A stretch of DNA of 64,000 bases from Klebsormidium nitens (Eukaryota; Streptophyta; Klebsormidiophyceae; Klebsormidiales; Klebsormidiaceae). The stretch is from contig DF236977.1 in assembly GCA_000708835.1 (NCBI GenBank), forward strand, positions 978-64,977, written 5' to 3'. Below are positions 11,901 through 24,960 of this stretch, piece after piece. A program made the translations under genes and the position numbers. The number at the start of each line of letters is the position of its first letter. Position 1 is the stretch's first letter. The notes under the pieces are model-generated. The model did no database searches. It was not told the origin of the DNA and saw only the letters and a program-made list of their open reading frames with translations.

Positions 11901-14900
11901 CAATTGCCAGCCCTTCACCACCCTTTTGGAAGAAAGTCTAGTGGTTCCTTTGCTTCTTACGTCCCTTCCCTTTTCTGAGTCTCTTTGTCTCCGTCCCCTG
12001 CAGTGGTACATCTACCAGCTGGAGCTGGCCGGCGGGACAGGTGCCGGCGAGAAGCAGGTGTTCCCGCTGTTCGGCTGGGTGGAGGAGGCCTCGGTGCGCC
12101 TCGCCTTCGACGGCACGGCCTACCTGCCGCAGGACACGCCCCCGGGGCTGACGTCATGGAGGAGGAAGGCGCTCATCGTCAACCAGAACGCCTACAACTA
12201 CCAGCCGGTATGGGCCTGCGTGCAGTTGTGTGACTATTCCCTACCATCGGATATTTCTGCAACCTGGCTGGGGGCCACCTTGATGTCATATTTAGTTCTG
12301 ACGATTGACTCACCCGCCTATAGGTAGGGGCCTCCAGTTGCTGGGAATCCGTATTGACTCTGATCGCTAACTCTGTGCGAGGCAAATCAGTGGTAGCTTG
12401 TTGCAGCTTTCCTCCGTGTCAACTTTTTGCCTGCTTTGCAGAGTCCTTCCTTTGCACGTACGTTTCTCCAAGACCACCGCACTTGGTCAACCACGTGAGC
12501 GGTGGCGTGCACCCAGGTCTAGATGCACGCAGTTACAACTGTTTCTGGTTGTCACTTTGTGCGCGCTCATGCAGAACCTCATTGACTCCCTGTGCTGCAG
12601 TATAACGATCTGAGCAAGCCGCCCAACAACGACAACTACCTGTCTCCGGACTTCCGGCCAACGCTGGACCCCTATCCACAGTAGGTACTTCACAACTGTG
12701 CTGTCGGATCTGCCGCAATATCTCTAGGTGGAGTGTTTATATCATATTCTATTCTAACAGCAGGCTGGTGAAACGAAACAGAATTAAGAATGATAAGTGT
12801 CGTTGCAGTTGATCGCAGATTGTGAAATGGAAGTCTCGGACCTAAGTGCAATGGCGTATAGGCCTGTCAGCTTGAAGAAATGAGGACGCTATACAGCATC
12901 TTGCCCGACCTTTTTGGCAACTGCCAGCAGTCACGTCCCCTCCACGCTCAACCCTTTCCCGTCTTGGGTTTCCCGCAACTCTGACCTTGGTGTGGATTCC
13001 CGCAGGCACGTGCAGGCCCCCCGCACGGGCCCCGACGCGGGCACCATCCCGCGCGACGAGACGTTCGGCCTGAGCAAGAGCAAGAGCTTCACCCAGGGCA
13101 CCCTGCGCGGCGCCGTCAACCTGCTGTGGGCGCTGCTCAACAACGGCGGGACGGGCCCCATTTTGGTGCGCGACGTCGCGGCCGGCGTGGCGGTGGGCTA
13201 TTTCGTGGGGACCGTCGCGGAGCAGTTCCTGACGCCAGATGTTCTTGCGGCGGCGGGACAGCTGTTGGACGGCCTCCTGCCTGGCGCGGTGCAGAGCGTG
13301 GTGTGGTTCGTGTTTGGGAAGCTCCCGGTGAAGACCGCCGCGGGGGGCCTCGCGGGGCTGGCGACCGGGCTCGCCCTTCTGCTGTGAGTGGCCGGGACGA
13401 AGTCGAGTTGGAACTTAAGTAGAGTCTGCGCTAACACGGGTGGGCCGATGAAGCTTGGAATGCAGTCTGACCAAGGGTCTGTCGAAGCTCTTTAACAACG
13501 TCGATTGCAAGAAATTTTTCTCCTTACGCGCTGCATCGGACTCGATCAAACGTCTTGCCGAGCCTCGCCATTGCCTTACTGGTGCGTGCGCGAAACCAAG
13601 CAAGCTCTCCGTTCTTTGCCACCGCAGGAATGACGTCAAGAAGCTGTCGTATACGAGCGTGGAGGCGTATGCGAAGTCGTGCTTCAAGCACGACTTCCGC
13701 CTGGGCCCGTTGCTGATTGGGTACCAGGAGCCGTGGGTGTACACGCTGGGGGAGCAGCAGCCGGACAAGGCGTGGAACACGGACTTCATGTTCGGCTGGC
13801 AGACCGTGGCCGGGATCAACCCGGAGAGCATCACGCTCGTCACTTCTGAGAAACAGATCATTGGCGGCGGGACCATCACGGTGCGACAAGCGGTGGCAGA
13901 GGGCTGCTTGTGCTGCGGCACTTTGCTTCCTGCGTACTGCCGGAAAGCAACTGAATAGGATTTTACTGCATCCCCTGATTAGTTGCACGAATGGCCTTCG
14001 TTTAAAAAGAATGAGGTAGTGCTCGGAGGCCGTTTCGTTGCCGTTTTCTGTTGGAGCCTTGAGAGCTGTAGAGGCACGTTTCGTTTGCCGATGTGCCTGC
14101 GCCTGACATTTTTTGTTTGCCGATGTTCAGGAGGAAGACCTGCAGAAGGTCAAGAAGGAGCTGCCGACATTTGACAAGGATCTTAAGAACAAGCAGATCT
14201 TCATCCTGGACTTCAGCGTTCTGTACGAGTTCATGAACACGTTCAACAATGAAGTGAGCTTTCCTCGGCATTTGAGCTACTTTCCGGGTGACATGTGTCA
14301 TGTAACCAGCCAGATTGCCCAGCAAGAGACAGAGCCGTGAGCACAAGGTATCAACGAGTGAAGCTGCTGTCAAGGAAGATCATTAAAAAACGTTATCTCC
14401 AAAGAGATTGCTACAATTCTTTTGAAGGGCACTTGTGAAAGGATCGGGGCCTCCAGATCTCCAGCCGGCTCCTACCCCGGATATCTAGCCGATACGATCC
14501 TTTCTTGTGCTTGAGACCGTCTGTGACGCTTGCTGGCGCAACAAGCATTTTCTCTAAGAAGACGCGGCAACTGGCGGCAGCGCTAGGTCTCACTGCCCAC
14601 GTGCAGAGTGCATTGGTGTGGCTCCGCTCGCGGTAGATCCCCTTGCGTTGCCCTGCCACCCAGCGGAGCTCCGTTTCCGTTCCGCGCAGGCCGGCAAGAA
14701 GGCGGGCAAGCACTTGTACGCCCCGGTGGTGCTCCTGCGCCAGGCGGACAATGAGCACCTGGGCGTCCCCGTGCCCATCGCCGTCAAGCTGGCCAAGGGC
14801 GAGGACGAGATCGTCACCCCCGGCAGCGACTCCAGCCAGGGCAAGTGGGGCTGGACCCTCGCCAAGGTCAGAGGAACCCCTTGAAGCACTAGACCCCGCC

Positions 14901-17900
14901 TTTGGCTAATTAAGAAAGTGCGTTGCTTCTTCGGAGAAAGCGACATCATGTATCGTGTGTCGCGGGCAGCACATCTCTGCGAGCTAGAACTGGTGCGTGT
15001 CTGCTTCTTGTGTTTATCCCTAATGCCACCTTCAGAAAGAGAAAGCACTTGACTGCAGATGGACTTGAGACTGCAAATCTTGATTTCTCCATGTCTGGGG
15101 CGGTCTCGACTCTTATTGAGGGGCAGCATGCGCAAGCCTTCATAGCACGCAAGTATCTGGCCGGTAGCTGACATGTACTGTTCCAAAAAGAAGCATATCT
15201 TCCCAGTTAGAAGCGTTCAGAATTCCAAAACTACAGACTTCACCGAGTTGAGGCGGTTTGGTTCCGAACTTGTGCAGGCAATCGCGGCGTCCGGCAACTC
15301 CGGGGTCCACCAGCTGGGTCAGCACTGGCTGCGCACCCATGCCGTGTGCGAGGTGAGAGCGAAACCCTATCACCAAAAAAGCTAAGGCAGACAGTCTATG
15401 TAGAGTACAGACGATCCACCGTTCCACCCTTGAATCAACTTTGGAAAAGTTTCTGCCTTTCCAACACAGTCATGTTGTCAACGGTAACACCATAATCGAT
15501 GCTGGTGACCGCACTTGAAAAGCAGACAGTCCTGCTCTTGTCTCCCATCCAGGATCGTTATAAAGCTGCGCTGAAGACATAAGCATCTGTGAGAAACACG
15601 TGACGTTTCGCCTGTGTTTCAGACGTACGCGCTGGCGATGCGGCGGCAGCTGTCGGAGGTGCACCCTCTGTTCAAGCTGCTCATCCCGCACACGCGCTAC
15701 ACGATGGACATCAACAACAAGGCGCGCGTCTCGCTCATCAACACCAACGGCGTCATCGAATCCAACTTCTCGCCGGGGCCGGAGGCCATGCAGGTGGGCG
15801 AGTGCTCAAGAAGCGACCGGTCCTTGTTGGAAAACAAGAAACAGGAAAAAGGAAACACCTCGGCCGGTGGTGCTGACCGAACGCAGATTCTGAAATTCCT
15901 GCTCCGGAAGGGCAGCTGCATCAATCACTTCCCAATTGACTTCAGAAAAGAAAGACGTATTCGTCTTGACAAGAAGAGGGACACCAAGGCAGTCAAGTTT
16001 CTTGTCAGTTAGAAGAACGAGAAAGACTCCTCAAACTGGTCGAAGACCAGGCTGTTGTGATGAAGCTTTTCCGGCGTTCAGCAAAATTGAGGGAATTGCC
16101 GGCTGGTTCACCGGCATCAGGGCAACTTTTTACCGGAGAATCGACCAATCAACTCCACCTTCGCCGCCTGACTGCATCCTCGTTGCGCGTCGCAGGTGTC
16201 CGCGGCCGCATACCGCGGGTGGCGCTTCGAGAACGAGAACCCGGAGCAGGACCTGAAAGCGCGCGGGGTGCTCGACAAGAGCGCGCTGCCCAACTACCCG
16301 TACCGCGAGCACGCGCTCGAGGTGTGGGGCGCGCTGCGCGAGTACGTGCGCGAGTACGTGGACCTGTACTACACGGGGTCGCAGGACATCGCGGACGACT
16401 ACGAGCTGCAGGCCTTCTGGGCGGACGTCAAGCAGGCGCACTCCAGTGAGCGCGCGCGCACAATTGCTGACTGTCAGCCGGTGGATGGATTGCGGCTGCT
16501 TGTGGACCAGAAGATGTTGCGCAATGCGAGCTTTTAATCTCGTTTCGAGGACCGGCAAGCCTCTATCCATGAGATAGCGTTGACTACGTGTATGCACCCG
16601 ATGATTGAATATCTTCAGGTTATGATGAATGTTCTTGCGGATGCAAGTATTGAAAGGGCCAACGGTTATCAAGCTCTTCTTTGGAGGCAGACCGAGACTT
16701 GAAAGCGGGAACATGACCACGCGGTACAAGCCGTTCAGAGTGGACTTGATACGGTCACGATTGTCCACAAAATTGAAGTTCACCGTGCAGAATTCGACAC
16801 TCGTGCTTGCAGGTCTTGACACGTGGCTGAAGATTCCAGCGAACCTCCCGAAAGGTGAGTAGCGCGCACACAAGCCATGCTTCTAGGAAGTGCAGGCGTG
16901 CAGTAAGCCATATCTGCGACCGATGACTAGACTGGTTACACTCCGGGAACAGCTTTAAGTTTTTGATTCAACGGAGAGTTGGCCGACTTGAGGGCGCGGA
17001 GAGTTTTCCAGAGCAGGGACAAGACGAGATTCGAAGCCAACCTCGAGCCTTAGAATCGAGTGATGCTGGAACCACTTGAGGGTGAAACGAATGCACTGTT
17101 CCCCCTCCCTTCCGTGTTTCTCATCTTCAGAGGAGACAGCTCCTTCATCTCGATCATTCTTGAATCATTGAAGGCCCCTTAAATGTGCAAAACCTGATTG
17201 TATAGCCGGTTATTGTTCGACGAATCGTAAAGCCAACGTTCAGACTGCATGAGGCTGGCCTTGAGAACAACTTTTTCTTCAAGCTGAGACGCCTTATGCA
17301 GCTTCTCAAGGAGGGTGCAGCAGCTGCAACTGAACCGATCGCTTACTCCGCAGGTGCGGAGCCGGGCCTGGTGTGGCCGGACCTGAAAACAAAGGACGAC
17401 CTGGTCATGATTCTGGGCACCATCATGTGGGCCGGCAGCGCCATGCACTCCGTCGTCAACTTCGGCCAGTACGACTACGCGGTGAGGCGCGCGTTGTGGA
17501 GTGACGGACTGCATTTCATCTGGTTTATTGTCGTTGCGATCAAAACACGGACTGATTGCCCGGCTCTAGAGCGCTTCAAGCAGCATGACATGGCGGCTAT
17601 ACAGCCTTGCTGATAGGGTAGATTGCCCTACTTTGAATCAGCAGCCATAAAGAACCAATGCCCGTAAGCGAAACTGGCGCCCTCGAAATCGAGAACCCAC
17701 TTGCCTAGCTATTAGATCAGAACCAGCAACAAGTGAACGTGTTCAGCAGGCAGCCCGTGAGGAGCTAACAACCTCAACCGACTCTCACAAACTACGCTAG
17801 CGAACTCGATTAAAAGTGAGCCAGATCAGCGCCTTGTGAATCTCTACGAAGATTGACCTTCTCCGTCATTGGACCGTGGCTGAAAGGCCCCACTTTCGTG

Positions 17901-18883
17901 CTTGTACTGAGTGGGCCTGCTTTCTCGTGCAGGCCTTCGTGCCCAACTCGCCTGCGTCCATCCGCGGGGAGTTCGACTACGCCAAGCTGCGCGCGGGCGA
18001 GTACACGGAGCGCGACTTCATGGCCGCCATGCCCACCGCCTTCGAGATGACCACCGTCATGACCGTCGTCGAGGTGCGCGCGCGCCGCTCTGCTCAGCCT
18101 GCTCGCGCATTGCCCCGGTTCATCTCATTCGAACCTTCCATCGTGTTGGCTGCCTCAGCGAAATTCATGCAAGAGCTCTGCTGCCACCGATGTTGTAATT
18201 TCGCAACGCTGCAGGCGGTGAACCGAAGTTTGCGACTTACCTTCGTTCTGCAGTTTAGCTGGATCCTTTCTGAGGCTAGGTTTTGTGACATCAGCGGCAA
18301 GTATGCACAGCGTGTGGATCCGTATCATGGATCCTTGCCAATGTCCAGTCTCTGATACCGAGGCACAATCTCGGCACTTCCAGCGGTCAGATTTTGTTCG
18401 GTACCTTCCAGGAGCATGCTTTGGTAAACCTAGTCAGTTGCCCAACGCAAATCTTGTCGTTCGGGAAGGAGGATCAGGTACCTGAGTACGATAGATTAAG
18501 CCCTTGAGTAGCTCCTGAAGGACTGGGATGCAGACGGCCTCGGCCCACTGATGACCCCCCCGGCCCGTTCGCTTCGCTTGCAGGCCCTGGTGGTCCACGC
18601 CGGCGACGAGCAGTACCTGGGGCAGCAGTCGGAGGCGGCCCCGCCGGGCGTGTACCCGCCGGAGCTGACCGCCGACCCCTGGCTGGTGGACGACAAGGCG
18701 AGCCAGGTGTACGACAGGTTCGTGGCGCGGGTTAACAAGGCACAGGAGAAGCTGGAAGGCCTGAACAAGGCGGCGGAGAAGGCCGGGAGCCCCCCGTACT
18801 ACTACCTGCTGCCGCGCAAGGACATGGCCGACTGGGACCGCAACGTCCCCGCGCAGGGGGTGCCCAACAGCGTCACCATCTGA
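8972..18883 (+). CDS. LOX: Plastid-type lipoxygenase with hydrophobic insertion
   Basis: Non-haem iron lipoxygenase that dioxygenates polyunsaturated fatty acids at the head of oxylipin synthesis. Seventeen phase-consistent exons: 8972-9019, 9823-10020, 10532-10702, 11074-11355, 12004-12207, 12601-12680, 13006-13383, 13628-13880, 14131-14253, 14690-14866, 15278-15352, 15623-15793, 16196-16445, 16813-16854, 17354-17481, 17933-18073, 18584-18883; about 1006 residues. The N-terminus is Ser/Ala-rich and poor in acidic residues, like a plastid transit peptide. A PLAT domain follows (IITGTEGDAGMFGSAKVTFV), then the catalytic domain. Iron ligands are visible: HQLGQH, the His and Asn of HSVVNFGQY, and the C-terminal Ile of NSVTI. 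AGINP and HWLRTH are further landmarks. An extra segment of about 80 residues, rich in Gly, Ala and Val, sits in exon 7 after PRDETFG. The first three exons are the least certain. Confidence 0.9.
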
Positions 18884-19356
18884 GGACGCTCTGCCGTGCG
18901 GGACGGGCGGCGACTAACAGGATGAGAATGGACGGCAGACCCTTGGCAAGGAGCGGCCAGAGTCTGACGACTTGCTGAGTTGCTTGCTGGCGTCGACAGG
19001 GATTTCTTTCTGACCAGATTAGCGCGGGCGCTTAGGTTCAAAGTTGCAAGTGCTGCGCAAGAGAATTGATTATAACTTAACTTAGTCATGGTCCGATCAA
19101 TCGACTGAGATTCTGTGTGTGGTGTGGAGTGGTCAATCTGGACAGCTGCCTGACTGCATAATTGGACATTGAGACACCGTGAACGCTAGTAGAAACGTAC
19201 TAAGTTAACGGCCGTCGACTTTTGTGTTTGAGTGGAGTGAGGGAAGGCCGACAATAGACACAATCCCCAGTGGTTACATGTTAGTGTGTACAAACGGAGT
19301 GTTTGTGTTTGATTGATCCGTAACTGCAACTGTCATGTAGATCTCTGCCAGAGTCT

Positions 19357-19406
19357 AATCTAACCGCAGTAACCTAGGCTAACCGCAGCTAGTAACCTAA
19401 CCGCAG
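19357..19406. repeat. Clustered CTAACCGCAG repeats
   Basis: Three copies of (C)TAACCGCAG lie within 50 bases, separated by AGTAACCTA-type spacers. The cluster is too short and irregular to be a satellite; it may be local slippage. Confidence 0.5.
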
Positions 19407-19651
19407 AAACGCACGACGTTCGCCTAGAAGTTGACCCGTTGATGGCACAAACCTGCTGGTGTTTGGTTCCCTGTTTCCTGTTTTGCTATCGGAGACCCTC
19501 TCATGAGTTGGCCTCGAACAACTCAGGCTGACGCTCAACCGTAATCGTAGAGGAATCAGGTCGGACGTTGGACATAACCGTTGCACCTTCGAGTCCGACT
19601 ATTTAAGTCCGCCCAGGTATGAGTTAGCAGCGTTTTTTATTTGCCGAGCTC

Positions 19652-19718
19652 ACCGATTGCCTGCAAGCTACAAGTCTCTGCTACCGATTGCTTGGCGGCA
19701 AGCTAGCTACAACTCTGC
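19652..19718. repeat. Imperfect tandem duplication
   Basis: Two adjacent units of about 31-36 bases both start ACCGATTGC and continue with a GCAAGCTA and CTCTGC pattern. They differ by a few substitutions and a small insertion. No function is apparent. Confidence 0.45.
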
Positions 19719-20606
19719 AACTCTCTGAGAGAGCTGCAGATTTACCAAGCTAGCTGTTCGGCGCCAGTCACTCAGCCTGCACGTATACATGTCCCACGAA
19801 CGGCGGCGCACATGTATGGTCAATACAGAGATATTGAGTACCCACTGATGCGTTAAGACTGCAATAAGACTGTACGCGGGCCCCGTGCATAAGGCGTGAT
19901 CCGAGTCGCGCACCGTATGTGTACCGTGTACACATTCGAGGGCGTCCAATATTCAGTGACAGCGCAAGCTCATGGGCGCAAGCTCCGCGATCTGTGATGC
20001 TGTGTCCCGCATGCCAAGTCGGAGCTTTCATTCGTTGATCGCGATGATTGTCATAGGTTGCCCGGATCCGACGAGGCCGTTCCATGTATATCGTTTCCGG
20101 CGTTCCCGCAACTGGGTGCAAATCGTGGCATGATAAGCTCTGTGCTCCAAAAGTTCGCATGCTTATCGAAGTGGGTAAGTTCACATGTTTTGCACCTCGA
20201 CTCGCGCAGCTGACCTATTCTGTTATGCAATGAGTACGCATTAGCGAGGCACCTCATGCACCGCACTCATCAGCTAGACAGCACGCTATGGAGAAGTCTA
20301 AACGATCGACGTGTAGGACACGCACAGCTGGAAGAAGGCACCGTGACATAGGGTCCACGCATATTCACACACTTGCTGCAGCTGAGCAGGTATGTCCGAC
20401 TGGCCCAGGTCCCAGACGGGCTGTACATGGTTGGTGGGGTCTTGCGGAGCAGATTCGTTTGGAAAATTAAGAGACAAACCTGGTTGCCAAACCCGCTCTT
20501 CCGAATCAAGTGGGCAAGATACCAACGCAACTTTCAAATTGGTCAACCCCATGAGGCTTTAAGCAGCGCCTGACGCACAACGCTTCTTTTATGGACAAGC
20601 ATCGCT

Positions 20607-23600
20607 ATGAGGGCCCTGAAGCAGGGTGGTAACTCATGAACCGGTTAATCAATGTTCTTGGTGAGCCTTGCGGCAGGATGGACGTGAACTTGGCCCCAAA
20701 ATCTTGCGCCAGGTCCTTGCTCGCCTGTTCGGTGCGCCTGCACAGGTCGCTTACTCCCGACACCAGCTGGCACAGGGCCTCAGCCTGCACAGCGGCACGC
20801 TCATCAATCATTACACAACTTCGACCAGGGTCCAAGAAGTTAGTTGACAATCAGCGAGTCACACGGTCCGACCTTAGCACTCCGTCCAAACCCCAATCTG
20901 GATCCAAGTAAAGCACAGAGGCCTAGATTCTCTCCATGGAACAGTCTACAACGATCAATCAGCAAGTTCAACAATCAGGTTCGCCAAGAGCAGCAACAGT
21001 TGCACCCCCGAAGTTTGAAGGCTGCACCTGAAACGCCAACTTCCTTCTTGTTTCTTCCAACGTCGTGTCCAGCCCCACGCTTTCAACCGCCGGCGGGTCC
21101 GCTTTGGGGGCCTGCGCCCGTGCTTCAGCGTCGCGCTCCAAGATCGCCTCCTGGGACGCAATCAGCCGCTGCCAGGCCTTCTCCTGACTCCGCAAACTGC
21201 AAACACCAGCGAAATGAGGGGTCTCGATTCTTGTTGTCTTTGTTTCGGCGAACCAGTTCTTGGCCACCTTTTTGGATCGTTAACTGATGCCAGGAACGCA
21301 CCGTGGTGAACGACTATCCGATTTACAAAGGAGTAGACCGACCTGCTCGACCTGCTTGACCGAATCTGAGCGAGCACAACTCGAGGAGAAGCTTGCACTC
21401 CCTGTCAAAACGCTGATGACGTCTTCACGCCTACCGGAACAAGCAACATGAATGAACCTCGAAGAAACAGACTCTCAAGTCGATGGCAATGGGCTTCAAT
21501 GCAAGGATCTATGCTAACCGTCAGACCACGTTGAGAAGCGACGGGTAGCCTCTACACATGAGGCGTGCATGAGGGAACACCCTGCCCAACAGAGGCCTTT
21601 TCCCAGAGGGACAGGCGGAATCCCACCTAGCTGCAACAGATTCAAAACGAGAGGAGATGCCGCAGACATCTGCAAGCTGAACATCCGACTCAACCAGCCA
21701 GGCGGGACCACGAACTCCCTATGGTGCTTTTGCTGTACAGGCACTTCTTAGCCTGCTTACTTGCTGCGAAGGGTGAGGAGCGCTTCCCTCCTGTCATCTT
21801 CCTCGTCCGCTGCTTCTGCCGCGCCCGGCCCCAGGCTGCTGCCCGCAAGTATAGACTGCATCCAAACGGCACAGATTGGACTTAAATGCAGTAACCTTAG
21901 AAGCCCACCTCCGCACGAACGTTCTAAACGGCCAATCCGAACAAGATACCTGTTCGGTCTTTGGAGATGGTCGTTGACATGCTTTACATGCTCTGCTTGC
22001 AGACAAAGAGCGGTATGACTCGAAATGACACCGACATGGAAGGCCAGCCTCCATATTGCAGACTGTCACCCCAAAACTTTTGTGAGAGCCTATGCTGGCA
22101 TAGCTAGAGCGAACCAGTGAACCAGTCACCAGTACAGTCCAGTTTACAGAAGCTGGCAACCGCGAGTCTGAAGTTGACCGACTCCTCCCGACCATGCCAG
22201 CTAAACTTATGTCTTAGTTGGCTCCATGAGATGGCAGGCAGATACTTGACATGTGTGGATGCTGACCTGAGACATGCCCACCATGGACGGGTCCTCCTTC
22301 AACCGTGTCTGAACAGCGCGCACCCAATTTCGCATCACGGTGTCCGCTGCAGTGAACCACCCCGTTCCGTCAGTCAAGGATGTAGAAATGAAGCCGGTAG
22401 TGCGAATCGGTGTAAAGCCGCAAGCTCTCAGCAGCGCTTCGCAGCCTCAGCAGTCTCATCAACTGCAAAACGGGCTTAACTTCTCCTGATCTACTCAAAT
22501 CAAGCTGTCTACTTCGTTCTTTCAATCCTTCAACCAACTTCAAAGTCTTCTGCGCTGCCTTCTCACCCGCTGTGGCGACATGTTGATGGTCCCCGAAGGC
22601 CGCATCAACCGCCTCCTGCTCATGGCGGCAAATGCGTCGCAACAGCTGGACAAGCCGCTGGTCCTCCCTCTCTTTGGTCAGCCCCTCGTGGAACGGCACA
22701 GCAGGCTCCGCCGCCCCCGAAAAATGGGGCAGATCCTGTACCACCGCCGCACCCTCCGCATGGGCGACCGTAGCCCTCAGGGAAGCTGCAATCGAGGCAA
22801 GAACATTTCAAGACTTTGCCTGGGTTGATGAGGAGTTGAGGATCATCGAGGCCCCCAAGGGATGGCGCTTTACGACTTCCGACGGTCAAGGAGGTCCAGC
22901 TTTGACTGGCCCCTTTTCTGATGCCTTCAGGATGCAGGGTAACATTTTCTTGGATCGCTTTATTCCTGACTATATGGGCTTGACTGCTGTGCTGTTGACC
23001 ACTTTGACCAGAAGAAATACGCTCTTTGCAATGGGCATATCAATAGTCCCAACACCTCAGCGGTCACAAAATCGACTGGCGTGCATTCTGTTGGCTATTG
23101 GCAGCCTGCGGTGCCAACAACGCTGTCCTCTGAAAACATTGTCACACCCTCATTTGACACACCAGGTGAAGAACAGTAGATGAGTTCCATACCAAATCTA
23201 AGCGTCTCACCTCTGGTTTTCCTTTTGCCACCTTGAGACGGCAATTCCGCCTCTGGGGCTGAGTTCCCCTCCTGCAAAGCACACAGCTGTTGAACAAAGG
23301 ACGATGGAGGTCACACAGCCAATTTGACACTGTTGTCTGGTTGAGAACCACACTGCCCAGCCTGTTCTGCAGTCTGAAGGCCAGGGCAGTAGCGTGCCAG
23401 ACGTCCGCAGGCACCTTCAATGCGTCAACTGTTTGCTTTGATCTGGCAGCCCCCATGGGGCCCAGTAAACAGAGACCGTCTGAAACTGCAGATCGCAACA
23501 GGGCATAAATCTGGCATCTTATCTGCCAACTAACCTGCTGTCGCGCCTCACCCAGGCCTGCCTCCGGTGCAGGCTCTTCCAGCCTCTGCTTCTTTCTAGA

Positions 23601-24960
23601 ATTGCCAGCAACTGCTGCCGCTGCACAGCAATCTAAAGTATCAGACCACACTTGCATCATCCACCAAAGCATGCTCTGTATGAACACATAGTAAATGATC
23701 ATGGTCACTCTTCTGCCAGATTGTTGCATTTTTCAACAAACACACACCAAGCATGCACTGTTAAGATAGGTTCCAGGTGGTCACGATCAACTGCTGACTT
23801 ACCTTTGGCCAGATAGTCGCCATGGATCTCCAAGTACCAAACAATCGAGGCAAAATGCGGCACGTCCCATTTCGCAAATCGAACGCACGCAGTAGGCAAT
23901 GCTTCAAGCTTGACACTGCAGCTTTACTGAATGCCAGAAAGCCAGGATCATCAATGCTCTGCTCACCTTCAGCCTCAGGACGCTCTGCAACCTGCACTTT
24001 TTTATCCTCATTCTTCTGGGCCGGCAGCTGCAGAGCAGGAGTATGCACCTTCTGCTTGAAGTAGTGAAGACAACTTATATTGTGTTGGTAAGATTTCGCG
24101 TCCATCCGCCTGGAATTTTGAGCCTGTTATGTTGAGGCCTCTTTCCGGCCATTGAAAAACCTAAGTCATTCGTCAGAAGTTTGTCAATCAGATCCCAGCT
24201 TGCGTCTTTCAGGCACTGGCAACTTTCTTTTGCCCGCAATTAGAAAGTACAAATCAGTGCTTCATAGAAGCAATATAACGAAATGCTTACTTTGGCGGCA
24301 GATGCAGCAGGCTTTGATGCTACACCTTTCTTCCCAAGAATCGGCGCAGCCGCACTCAGCGCACTGCAGTCAGAAAACTTCAACGTGTCAGACCAATGTC
24401 AAAGCGAAGTCAATTACATGCATTGGCACAGGTAATGTAAGATCAACTGAAATGTTAACCTTCAAAACGGCAATCTTTTCTCAATAGTTCAGATCAAGAA
24501 AGTTACCTGGAAGGACGGGCTCCTTTTGCCTTTTTGTTATCCTTTTCCCTTGGAAACCTTATATTTCCCCTCCTCATTCTTGCGCGCTTCTGCAAAGTCC
24601 GATTGGTAATGTGCGGAAGCAGTTCTCAAGAAAGCACCAACTCGAGCATTCAGCACGCAAAACCAGGAATGGCAGCAGCACACACTGGCGTTCCTCGTCC
24701 TCTAACTATGGCGCCGCCTTCTACCGGTAAGTTCTACCTATCATATAGGTAAGAGGCCTTCTTTCTTGTCGCCTTGAAATTGATTCTGAACTGCACATGG
24801 TCTTCTCTTCTGTGCAGACAGTTTGAAAGTTTTAGCGCCACCCTCAAACAACAGGCGCCGTTCTTCCGGAAACGAGCGGCTCACGATCGGGGCTTTTGCG
24901 AGCGACGTCTCCGTACGAGGCCGCCTTCCAGAAGTCGCTCAGAAGCAAATCCCTGTTCAT
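20607..24960 (-). CDS. Unassigned multi-exon gene (approximate span)
   Basis: I do not recognise this gene. Several minus-strand segments read like real protein and end in good donors. Examples: a putative first exon 24960-24885 (MNRDLLLSDFWKAASYGDVA, then GTGAGC); a Lys/Glu linker near 24040-23985 (LPAQKNEDKKVQVAERPEAE); 23915-23803 (FAKWDVPHFASIVWYLEIHG, then GTAAGT); a helical segment near 22800-22590 (LVQLLRRICRHEQEAVDAAF); an acidic exon 21838-21761 (EAADEEDDRREALLTLRSK, then GTAAGC); a likely coiled coil near 21205-21030 (QEKAWQRLIASQEAILERDA); and a last exon near 20815-20607 (LCRRTEQASKDLAQDFGAKF). Phases between them were not fully solved, so it could be two genes. The product looks largely alpha-helical and soluble. 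Confidence 0.4.

Larger units (their letters stand above)
18884..20604. other. Intergenic, convergent 3' ends, with short repeats
   Basis: Downstream of the lipoxygenase and of the minus-strand unassigned gene. It contains a small cluster of CTAACCGCAG copies and an imperfect tandem duplication, listed separately. Open frames in 19.7-20.5 kb on the minus strand overlap each other in several frames, carry no recognisable motif and are not joined by credible splice sites. Confidence 0.45.

Noticed and set aside
19707-20530. Several minus-strand open frames of 60-138 codons
   Set aside because: They overlap each other in different frames, have no recognisable motifs, and lack credible splice links.
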